Assembly: GCA_007922225.1 (NCBI GenBank)
Contig: ML679973.1
Span: forward strand, 5,494,597 to 5,558,596
Origin: Emydura subglobosa
Taxonomy: Eukaryota; Chordata; Testudines; Chelidae
Length of the DNA stretch: 64,000 nucleotides
Reading direction: 5' to 3'
The stretch's first letter is position 1, and every line of letters begins with the position of its first letter. Under the pieces are notes generated by a model that saw nothing but the letters and a program-made list of their open reading frames with translations, did no database searches and was not told the DNA's origin. Positions 54,546-64,000 of this stretch are shown here, one piece after another. Made by a program: the position numbers and the translations under genes.

Positions 54546-56329
54546 TATTTATTCCTCTATTTCTCCACCCTCTTCCCCCAGTGGAACCCAATGTGAACTT
54601 GATGTAACCCATTTCACTTGGGGTTAGAAAGAAACTCTGTCACTGTGTTCATCCAAAAACCCGGCTCCCTTTAACACCACACAGTGCTCTGTACTAGGGA
54701 GACCCTCCCTGATCTCTGGAGACTGCCCATTTCTGAGTGAGGGGAGAACTTGGTGTGTCTGCTCATTCTGTTTGGCATTTTCCTTTGCCATGATCCATCC
54801 ACACAATGAACAAGTAACTTGTATAATTTATGCAACTAATCCAGTCTCTGTTACTGCCTACAGAATATCTGTGAGCAGACTGCAATTTCCATAATGTATT
54901 TGTTCAAAATTATTCTATTTTTTTTTTTTTTTTTGTGATGGGCACAAGATTTTTTTTTTTAACTCTATGTACTGATCATGAGCAGTCTTTTGGGCATTTA
55001 CTATCCACTATTCAAGCTGTTAGTTTTTTGTGATGGTTCAGATTAATCCCCTGGTGCTACTTCTGTTCCCTGATTGGATGAATGTGCAGGCATGAGTTCC
55101 ACAAAGAGTCAAGCCTTCGACTTTGAAATTCACTTGGTCGTACAAGCCTTCATGCCAGTAAGAGCTGATTACGCCAACATTTGTGGGAAGTGAACACAAA
55201 AGGAACCCAGAACAAAAGAAAATTAATTTAAAAACTCAAGGGAGTTTTTGTGGACATTTTGCCTTCAGTCTTCTCCCAGCTTTAATGATCTGCTCAAATA
55301 CACCACACCCTTCTTGTTAAGAGAGGCCCTCACTTTACATGTTTGTTCCTTGCTGGGCTTCCTCAGGCCAATATATCCTTTTCCTGCAGTGCGAGTACCT
55401 AAGTCTCCTGGCATCAATGTTCAGCACTGCTGTGATCTCCTAATCCCTCATACATAATGTATTTTGTCTCTCTGGACAGCCATGATATATTGGAGAGAAG
55501 TCAGAGAAGGCCCCTCAAATTTTTGCATTTTCCCTGCGTCTTAGGCCCCTTTGGAAGGCTTGCAAAGACCGCCCAGTTGTATCTCCTCTAAATCCCTACT
55601 CTGTAAGTCTCCTTTCCAAAATCAGCAAAATGATACTGCTACAAAATCCTGTGCTGTGTTGGGAAGAAAGGCTATATGGTGGAGCAGGGTCAGGCTGTAT
55701 GGGGAAAAATGTGTGGCCGGAAGGGTGGACGCAGACAGCATAAGGAAAAAGGAGACAGACCCTTGTGCTTCTTCAGCAATGAGAACTCCTTTCAAGCAGA
55801 CACGTACCCTGCATGTCCTTTGTCTGGGGCTTGTTTCAGCTCTGACAAAGAGAGTGGATGCGCTGCTGAAGGCTGGGGAGCAAAAATGCACCTTGCATTT
55901 ATTAATCAAGGTGGTGGGTGATCCTGTGGATAATATGAGTGTGTGCTGTGTGCTATGAAAAAAGGTTGGGGATGAAAGGATTTTTTTTGTAATAAACTTG
56001 TTTTGCACCAGGAATGAATTGTCCAAGATAGACTTTGGTTCTGAAATACGTGGCAATCCTTGTGCTCCTTTTCTTGAACCTTGTATCAAGAATCTAGTCT
56101 ATTCCGGTTCTCATACTGGCTTCATCACTGTAGAGTATTAAGTGATATGCCTAACATCTGTCACGTATGGTTTGTTTCATCCTCTCCCCTGGGAGACAAT
56201 TGTGTGCGGTATAGTATTTTGGTTTGGCAGGGTTTGGGTTTTTCATCCAATATTATATGTATGTACAGACTGCTGTTTGTTAGAGAAAGGCGGTTGAAGA
56301 AATGCACCTTGCACTTGAAGCAGATGGTG
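54546..56329. other. Unassigned intergenic DNA
   Basis: T17 at 54918-54934 and T11 at 54950-54960. Overlapping frames of 135 (+) and 155 (-) residues at 55551-56089 occupy the same DNA in opposite directions; neither has a domain, so they are taken as chance, though this is the longest such pair outside repeats. Confidence 0.4.
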
Positions 56330-57190
56330 AAGGAGGTTTATGATAGTCCTTAATTCCTGGGAAAATTCATTCCACAGACTGGGATCGGCCCCTAGACAGC
56401 TCTGATCCCCACATTGAGAAGTTTTACCCTAGTGGTAGAAAATTCCCTTGTGCTGGAGGAGCAGATTTGTCAATCCCGGTCTTCATCCTGGAGCTCTAAG
56501 TAATCTTTTAGACACACTGGGCACAAGCCATTGAGGGCCATGAAGATGGGGACTGGTACCTTGAATTTGAGTCCATATTCTATGGAAGGCCAGCGTAGGG
56601 AGCGAAGGACAGATTAGGTGTGCTCGCAGTAGCCTTTGGTGACGAGGAGAGACGCTGCAGCATTCTGTACTAGTTGGGGCTTCCCAGGGGCTGATGGCTT
56701 CATGCCCAGGTGTATCACATGCTGTAGTCCAGATAGCAGGTGACCAAGATGTGTGTAACTGAGGCCAGGGCATCGTCCACCTAGATGGACCAGCCAGAGA
56801 TGGTAGCAAGCATTACTGATGGATGCTGGTGTGTGGGAGTTTAACATCAGAGAGAAATCCGAGAGCACTCCTAAATTCCAGACTGAATTGCACAATTTTT
56901 GGATTTGCACAATTTTTCTGCCAGCCCCTCTTCATCCATGAGCTGATCTTGTCCAAGCACTGGGCCATCTTGGTGGTGGTGGTGTAGTCCTATGTGGCGA
57001 AAGCTGGATAGAGCTGTGTATCATCTGCCTATTGCTAGAACTCGTGTCAACGTTGTCATACCACGTCGCTGAGTGGCTGCATGCAGATGTCGAATGGGGT
57101 GGAGAGAGCATCCATCCTTGTAGGATTCTACAAGTGAGGGGTCTAGTGGCAAAGCAAGAGTTCCCATGTGCTCCCAACATGCTGCCTTTC
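56330..57190 (-). pseudogene. L2-like LINE ORF2 C-terminal remnant
   Basis: The minus-strand frame 56910-56614 reads VWNLGVLSDFSLMLNSHTPA and, near its end, KPQLVQNAAASLLVTK, matching the L2/CR1-clade C-terminal blocks (L-G-V-x-x-D-x-x-L-x-x-x-x-H and L-Q-x-V-Q-N-A-A-A-R-L-L). The part 57192-56932 is the degraded region before it, and 56330-56600 the degraded tail. Another overlapping frame (56809-56483) is a shifted reading of the same stretch. Inactive. Confidence 0.72.
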
Positions 57191-58470
57191 AACTAGTTTT
57201 AGTGAATCAGCATGTTTTGGACTGAGGGAAGCTTCCAGCAATCATGGCACTCAGAATCACAGGGTCAAATTCAGCCCTGGTATAAGATGATGTACCTCCC
57301 CTTATCACCAGGGAGAGCTGCCCTGGCTCTTGCTATGAGGGAATTTGGTGTAAAGATGGAAAATCTTCAGTAGACCCCATTCAGTCCATCCTCCCAGCAA
57401 ATGCAGGACCTTCTCCTACCAAACATCACTAGCGTTTAGTCTGGGTCTGGAACACATATCCCGAGCAATGTGGCTCTGACACCAGACCTGGCGCTAGGCA
57501 TAAGCAGACTAGGCAATTGATTAAGGCCCTGAGCAGCTCAAGGGGCCCCCCACTTGCTTTTTTATAAGAACTTGCCTGTTTTAGTACTGTGGGTGTGGGG
57601 AGGATATTCCTGTTTAGCCCATAGGGGCCCTAGCACTGGCTCTGTCTTCCCCCTTCTCCTGGAGAGATTATTTCGCAGCCTAATTCTCCTCCCTCTTCCC
57701 TGTTGTTCACTCTGCATATCCTCTTGTATGCCATCTCCACTAGTATATTCCTGTACCCCATACAAGTCTCCTACCTACTTGGTGTTTCAGGGTAGGGAGT
57801 CAACCTTTTCCTTCCGACATCTCCCGCATATAACCTTCCATTAATGTCACTGTTTGCTTTGTATTTTTTTTGTGATTTTTAAAGTGTGTGTGGGGAGAAA
57901 TTGGGGGGAATATCAGATTGACGGGGCAGCACTGGGGTTGCTTATACTTCACAAACTGAACCCGGTAGTTTCAGCAGCACTGAAGTGGCTAACTCTAGCC
58001 TCCTTATCGTGGAGCTATTGTACTAGAGAAGCACTAAGTCACGTCATTCAGATTCAGCACTGAACGTCTCCAGGAAACCAGAGGGTGTTTGAACCTAGAG
58101 TTTTTGTTTAGCGTGTGAGAGAGAGAAAGGAGACATGTTGTGAAATCCATGTGCTGGAAGGCACATGCAGAGTTAAAGCCTCATTGCATCCAAAAGAAAT
58201 GCTGTTTTCTCATTCGGGTTATCACTAATAAAGCACTAAATCTCAGCTGCAACCATGTGGGCCTCTCTGTGCTCCTTGTTCCTGCTTGCATCACAACACA
58301 CCAATTCAGATCCAGAGCTGAACTTCCCATGAGAATGGGAGTGCTTGGAACCTTTTTTATTTCAGCCTGTTAGGTGAAGTATGCCCCCAAATATGAATTT
58401 CCACCTGGGGTGGGCGGACCTGGGGTTTTTGGCTTGGTTCAACACCAATCTCCAAGATGACCTGTAAAGG
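57191..58470. other. Unassigned DNA with a hAT-like fragment
   Basis: 57480-57565 ('accagacctggcgctaggca', 'ttaaggccctgagcagctc', 'aaggggccccccac') resembles a hAT-derived repeat of turtles with a CAGACCTGG-like end; no partner end was found. The rest has no assigned feature. Confidence 0.4.
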
Positions 58471-58474
58471 TACG

Positions 58475-58665
58475 GGACTGTGAAGCTCTGCCACTGGCTT
58501 CCTGTGAGACCGTAGGCAAGTCACTTAATCTCTGTCTCAGTTCTCCATCAATAAAATGAAACCAACCCACCTTATTAGGGTGTTTTTTGAGGATTAATAA
58601 ACATTTACAAGGTTCTCCAGCCCTATAGTGAATGAGTGATGTAGAAAAGTCTAAAGATATCGTAA
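58475..58665 (+). mobile_element. MIR-type SINE
   Basis: 'aagctctgccactggcttcc' 'gtaggcaagtcacttaatct' 'ctgtctcagttctccatcaa' is the MIR core, followed by 'gggtgttttttgaggattaa'. About 190 bp. Confidence 0.75.
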
Positions 58666-60845
58666 AGCTATTATACACACTTGTGCAATTAAAATTACTT
58701 TGATAAACTTTCTATGTTCATGTGCAGGAGCCCGTTTTCAAATGTTAATAGTGTGTGTACCCACTATAAATCTTTTTCTTTATTTAAAATGCCAGCTGTG
58801 TTGATTCTGCCTCATGAATGAAGCAGGAGGTTCATTTGAGCAAGCTAAGCCACGTGAATATTTACAAGTTACGTCCTACACTAGTAAGAATTTCAGTTCA
58901 TCAGGGGGCAGCCAACAGCCCCATAATGACTGTATAGGGACACACAAGCCATTGTCATTACCCTCCTGGATTGGCTTCAGTGGTCTCGGCCGTAGCTGTT
59001 CGCACTTCACTTTCTCTGCTACCAAGCAGAACAAGATAAATCCCACGGTGTGTTTTCCTGGAGATAAATGCTTCATCTCCATATTATACTGAGTCTTTCC
59101 AAACTCCTTTCTCCCCCCAAGGATTCAGTTTCCTCTTCCAGAGAATGAAGCTGCAGCCAGGAATTTGGCTGGCACTGTCAGAAGCTTTCTTCTGCCTCTG
59201 GGATTCTGTTGCATACTTCACAGCAGAAAACTGCAGCCAGTAACTCAGATGGCTCTATTGGAGGTTACCCTCTGTGGGATGCTATTACATCCTCTTCCCA
59301 GTTCTACTATTCAGTCATTCCTCTGACTCAGTCCAGCCATGCTCATTTTATTTTGAAGGCTACAACCATGAGAGAATTGGGAAAAATGCCCTTTTGTTGT
59401 GTCTCACACACAGCGGTGGGGTGTACTGAAAATCTGCTAGGAAATCAGGGTGAGGATATGAGGTGGCCGAAGAGAGGAATGGTACAGCATCCATCTGCAA
59501 TTAATCCCTGGCTGCATCCATACAGACCACCCGGTCATCAGGCAAGAGTGAACCTGTGACTTCCGGGACCAACAGCAATAACAAAAAGAAACAAATAACT
59601 CTCTGCAATGTAAGTAGATTGGCACCCTAGATAGGACTTCCATTCCTGTGGAGCTCAGACACCCAGGGGCGTATGCAGCACACTGGCTAAGTGTTGGTGG
59701 TCATGTCTCTGTCAGGGGCTAATCTATGATGACACCATGGTCAAATACTTACAGACACCAGAACTATCACCAGAATAAAACCCACAAACTTCAGCACCAT
59801 GGCCCTACGCCAAAGCCCACTGGAGCCAAGGGGAGTCTTTCCAAAGTTTTCAGAGGGTTTTGGATCAGGCCCCCAAAGCATCAGCCCTTACACTTACTAT
59901 AATAGAGTCACTCCTTATAACCACGTAGTAAGTAGGTAGCAGGCTTCTCTCCTATGAGTGCTATCAGCAAGAGGAAGACATGAACCCCCAGCCACTGTAT
60001 TATACATGCTTCTGGGAGGTTGATATGTACGAACAGGCTGTGTACTTCCTGGCCTAATGGAGCTGGCGGCACAAAAGACCTTCTCCTGTTCCCCTCTCAG
60101 TCATGGGAGTTTTGACATTCCTTTAGCTCAACCACATTCTTCTCCTTTCTCCCAGGACCCCATCCTTCCATTCCCTTCACCCAAATCTTCTCCAGCTACA
60201 GCTGCTCCCCGCTCCCACAGATGCTTTTTAATGACCTCAAAAAGGCTCCCTTATCTCCTGTTCCTTTTCCCTGATGCTACTATCTCTGATGCTGATAATA
60301 ATAAGCACTAATATCTCCACTACTCCCTGCCTCCAAATGAGGGGTCTCTCTCTCTCTCTAATTCTCCTCATCCCCCTGCATATCGGAACTCTATTCCTAG
60401 TCCACATGTTCTGAGGTCTCTCTAGATCAGAAGCATCCCAGAATTCGTTGCCCTGCTCACGTGCTCAGAACTCACAAAGCAGGAAGACGGTAGCATCCCC
60501 AGCGAGATTCGCAGACCAGCTGAGACCCTGCGACAGATTTCAGCTAAGTCAGACACGGCGTGAAGGCTGTGGGTCTCAGACCAGTTCCCTGTAGAAATAG
60601 AGGTATCTCAGACCTCGTCATCACAGCACAATCCACACCTTGCTGGCAGAGCCAGCAGAGAGGCCAAGCACTGAATGAGCCATGGAGACAGAACTCCCTG
60701 CTCGCCCCTAGAGATGGCCGCTCCGGGGCAGGGTGAGGCACGCTGGCGGAGAGGCAGTGATGGGGAAATATACCTTGCTGCTTCCTGGGTGGTAGATACA
60801 CACAGGTCTGCCAGCTCAGCACGTTTTATCAGCACCACATTCATT
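58666..60845. other. Unassigned intergenic DNA
   Basis: No gene or transposon recognised. A (TC)8 run lies at 60344-60359. The 116-residue plus-strand frame at 59209 is without domain. Confidence 0.4.
60344..60359. repeat. (TC)n microsatellite
   Basis: Eight uninterrupted TC units. Confidence 0.95.
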
Positions 60846-60846
60846 A

Positions 60847-61114
60847 GGGCTGGGTCTACCCTCGGCTTATTTGCCCCCGATTTCCTACAGGTACCAACAC
60901 TGGTGCTGCTCCATCGGTGCTGGAAACGCAGGCAGCACTAGTGCAGACAAGGGTCCCTAGGATGCTGACATGGCTGCCAAATAGCCTGAACCTGCTCAGA
61001 GCAGGTCTAAACACCCTGGCGCTATAAATACTATGGACCAGAGCTGCTATTGCTGCTACCACAGGCAGAGCTGTGGGAAAGTTGGGGGTAAAGAAGCCTA
61101 GTGTAGACAAAACC
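60847..61114. mobile_element. GTCTACAC-type MITE
   Basis: Left end 'gggctgggtctaccctcggc' and the reverse complement of the right end ('ggttttgtctacactaggct') are inverted repeats over about 21 bases with several mismatches. 'cagcactagtgcagacaagg' in the interior is another such word. TTA precedes the left end, but the right flank does not match. The 101-residue minus-strand frame across it is incidental. Confidence 0.55.
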
Positions 61115-62284
61115 ATCCAAATGCAATGAGACGAGGGGATTTGACCAATTCCTTTGGCCATTTAGGCTGACAGTTGTGGTCCCCTAGCAGAGGAAAGCTC
61201 ATGTCCTTGCTAAATGCATACAGGGTCGTGTCTGTCTCCTGTGCCCAGGGGCAGGCTGGATGGTAATTACTCTACAACACACAAGTGTCAATCATTAGCC
61301 TGTAATCTGCAGTGACTGACTGTGGCGTGCAGGGCTTTAATGAGCCCAGGTCCCGGAGTGGGTCCAAGGCGAGGCAAGAGCACTTATAGGGCGTCCAGGT
61401 CCCTCATCACCGTCTGCCACTGATCCTAATTCAGTGTGAATTCTGTGGCGTGCTACAGACTGTGAGCGTGCTAACCCACTGCCTTCCAACCCCATTCAGC
61501 TCTTCCTGTACCTTGGCCAATCCTCTCTCCGAAGGGGTTAATGAAAGACATGCAGGCTGGAGGCAGGTGTGAGCTTTCAAGGGAGCCTCCCCCCCAAACC
61601 CTGGTGTGAACCTCGTGGAGGGGAGTTTAAAACAGGCCTTCTTGCTTCCCAGGTGCTCGTGCCAGCCCTGACCTTCTCTTGTCCTGGTGGAGTTTTGCAG
61701 AGTCCAGCCCAAGACCCATTCTTTCCCTTCCCTCCTCCTCCCCCACCCATGAGTCTTTTCCTCTCTTTAGCCCACAGCTCAGAAATCACAAAGGCAGAGA
61801 GAGGTTTTTTAGGCAGATAGTCAGCCCAGCCACTGAATGCAGCTCTTTGGCAAGTAATCAGAGGAGACTGGAGCCTTTGAGCTGCTGCAGAGAAGAAACA
61901 GAAGGAGAGAGAGCCATCCAGTCCTCTTCTCAATACCCCCTCCCTAGTCCTGCTCCTCCCCCAGGACTAGGCTGCAGCCGAGCTCACAATCAGCATATCG
62001 CTCGCTGTGCCTCAACAGGCAAAATTGGAGAAGGGCTTTAGAAAAGCCCTGTTCAAATAGCAAAAAAACCAGGCTCCGTCTCCAATCTAGCTCAACTCTC
62101 TCCACACCCCCTCTTCACGCTGCTCTGGGAGGGTGAGAGACATTTCCATGAGTGGCACAATGTGAACATCCACCATTAGCTCTCTTCTTTCCCTGCACCT
62201 GCACTCACAGGAACCTGATCCTGGGTTATATGTCCACATATTACCCAGCTCCTCTTGCACTGTTCCTGGGTAGAGCACAATGTC
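61115..62284. other. Unassigned intergenic DNA
   Basis: 61240-61440 has mixed unique text and may be conserved. 61560-62000 is GC-rich with opposite-strand frames of 83-120 residues; none has a domain. Confidence 0.4.
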
Positions 62285-62287
62285 TTT

Positions 62288-62447
62288 TACAAACTGGCAG
62301 ATATCACTAGCCCTGTTTTACAGATGGAAAATCGAGACAGCGGGGAAGGGACTAGCTCAAGGTCACGCACTGAGGCAGTGGCAGATCTGAGACTGGAACC
62401 CAAGATGCCTGAGGCCCTATCTAATGGTCCATGCAGTCCCCTGGAAC
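62288..62447 (-). mobile_element. MIR-type SINE
   Basis: 'ccctgttttacagatggaaa', 'gactagctcaaggtcacgca' and 'gatctgagactggaacccaa' give the antisense core and head in order. Confidence 0.72.
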
Positions 62448-62634
62448 TTCTTCAGGGGTGGCCAAATTTGATGCTCCAGTAGAATGATGTCAATGAGAAT
62501 TTGCCTGAGTCAGGACCATGAAATCAGGCCTATAGACTGGAAAGTACTCTGGGATGCAGGGGGTTATGGACCTGTATTAATATTATTTGTTGCCCCTAGC
62601 TATTTTTTTTAAACTCCTTTTCCTTTTTGCATTT

Positions 62635-62748
62635 TCATTAAACTCCTCTGTAAAATGGGGATAATGATATAGACCTTTATAAAGTGCTCTGAGATCTACT
62701 GATAGAAAGAGCTATACAAGAGGTAGGCATTATTATTATTACTCATTG
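62635..62748 (+). mobile_element. MIR/L2-type 3' end
   Basis: 'cctctgtaaaatggggataa', 'ctttataaagtgctctgaga' and 'gctatacaagaggtaggcat' then a (tta)n tail form the 3' half of a MIR or related L2-ended SINE. Head absent. Confidence 0.65.
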
Positions 62749-63430
62749 CTGAATGAAATGAACAGCAGAGGGCCAAAGACCATGGAAACCTTTGGAGAAA
62801 CTGGCAGCTTCCATCCAAGCTGATCCAGTCCATCTGCTCGAAGCCTTTGAAGCAGCGGCACCCAGGCTGCAGTCACTGTGGGAAAAGGAAGGAAAAAAAC
62901 CGCCTTCCTTTCACTCAAAGCCAAGCTGTTCCTTCAGGTCCCTGCTCACCCGCCCCCAGTTGGTCCCTAAAAAGCTTTTTGCAAACAGTCATCCTGTGAT
63001 AAATGCAGAAAGTGTCACGTCATCCATTGCAGAGCCAGATCCACATTTTGAACACTCCAGAGTCTAGGGATGCTCTGATCTGAGTTGGTTGGTTGGTTGG
63101 TTTAGTTCATTATAAAACGGGGGCCACCTGTAAACTCTGGATCTGGATTTCAGATGTGATGAGGGTTTGGGGATGGTGTTCAGATCATCTGGCTGAGCCC
63201 ATTACAAAGCTAAGAGCTTGTTGGATTTGCCTGGGCCGGGGATGCCTGAGAATAGCTTCTCTGGCTACATCCTGGCCCAGCAGCTGGCATATGGGTGCTG
63301 AAGCCCAAGAGCATAATTTGAAAGGCGAGCCAAAAGGTTTCTGACACTCAGTAGACATTGGTATGGAGGATTAGGGGAGTTTTCCTTTCCTCTCTGGCTC
63401 AGATAAGAGGAAGAAATCCACCCAAAATAG
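62749..63430. other. Unassigned DNA
   Basis: A (GGTT)4 run at 63085-63102. The text 'aactctggatctggatttca' near 63135 may belong to the unnamed repeat mentioned at 20.05 and 32.37 kb. No gene. Confidence 0.4.
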
Positions 63431-63433
63431 AGT

Positions 63434-63860
63434 TTGCAGCTTCAACAGCTTTGCAATGAGCCGGATGCTTGTAGCCTCTCAAATGCTCCATGGACTTGCT
63501 GGAGCCAACTGGATGGACCATATCTCTGTTACCTGCTTAGCACAAGTTTCCTCTTTCTCCTGTTTGCATGGTCTCAGCACCGTTGGTGCAAGTGCCTCCT
63601 CCTCTACAGTCTGTCTGAGTCGCCATCTCATTTCAAATTTCATCTAGAAACATCTTTCCTCCCTTGTTCTTTCTCTTTCTCTGCCACTGCTATTTGCCTA
63701 ATGCCTGCATGCTTTAATTTATTCACCATACATCCCTGTTTCACTGATTTCTGTCACTTACTCCATACAGGTTGCATTATTTTGCTCCATAAAGATTTAC
63801 ATGAGAAACATTCAATAAAATACAAAATAAAGCTGTATTGTATTGTAGTGTGTTCTGTTT
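63434..63860 (+). mobile_element. Possible L2-like LINE 3' end
   Basis: The frame at 63434-63877 has SESPSHFKFHLETSFLPCSF, similar to the L2-clade ending (S-x-x-x-F-K-x-x-L-K-T-x-L-F), and is followed by AT-rich text with 'caataaaatacaaaataaag'. The copy is much diverged. The 147-residue frame would be a long chance frame if this is wrong. Confidence 0.35.
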
Positions 63861-64000
63861 CCAGGCATGGTGGATGAGTCATGCCAAATTGAATCTTGTG
63901 CTTAGAAAAAATAACGTTTTATTTCTCTCTTGGAGTGAAGTAACTGCAGAGATTCATTATTGCGGTTTTTTAGCTGCTCTGGTCTGGAGGAACCGGTATG

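Noticed and set aside
56483..56809. 108-residue minus-strand frame
   Set aside because: Shifted reading of the L2-like LINE remnant at the same place.
1..64000. CRISPR array, bacterial operon or phage-like system
   Set aside because: No regularly spaced repeats, no dense coding and no ribosome-binding sites; the repeat content is that of a vertebrate nuclear genome.

Overview
The window looks like nuclear DNA of a reptile, most probably a turtle, with a crocodilian as the main alternative. This rests on the repeats: CR1 and L2-like LINE fragments with sauropsid-type 3' ends, old MIR-type SINEs, short palindromic transposons whose ends contain GTCTACAC or GTCTTCAC, hAT fragments, and part of a Gypsy-type retrotransposon. 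The assignment comes from family recognition by eye, not from a search.

I found no host protein-coding gene. No open reading frame has a recognisable host domain, a chain of exons or a promoter; the long frames are chance, lie in GT repeats, or belong to transposons. No rRNA, convincing tRNA or CRISPR array was seen. The window is best read as intergenic or deep intronic DNA.

Layout. 1-9 kb: an L2-like LINE 3' end, an ancient repeat, a strongly GT-rich tract (2.9-3.75 kb) and otherwise unassigned DNA. 9.2-14.2 kb: AT-rich, repeat-poor blocks that could be conserved non-coding elements, around a nested cluster of a Harbinger-like element and a hAT element. 14-21 kb: CR1 ends, MIRs, a hAT element with an 8-bp target duplication, and one short transposon inside another. 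21.8-24.3 kb: a palindromic repeat with a 13-bp target duplication, then an LTR-gag segment on the minus strand with a SCAN-like capsid region. 26-35 kb: LTR-like sequence, an L2-like LINE split by a MIR, a Tigger-like element and a foldback MITE. 37.3-39.2 kb: CR1 (+) with an internal deletion. 40-46 kb: transposon ends and a complete 509-bp hAT element. 46.9-48.5 kb: CR1 (-). 49.4-50 kb: an RTE-type LINE C-terminus. 51-64 kb: L2-like LINE and MIR pieces, further short transposons and unassigned DNA.

All transposon reading frames seen are broken, so nothing here appears able to move by itself. The best-supported observations are the target-site duplications and nested insertions, which can be read directly. 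I did not find evidence for a new biological system.
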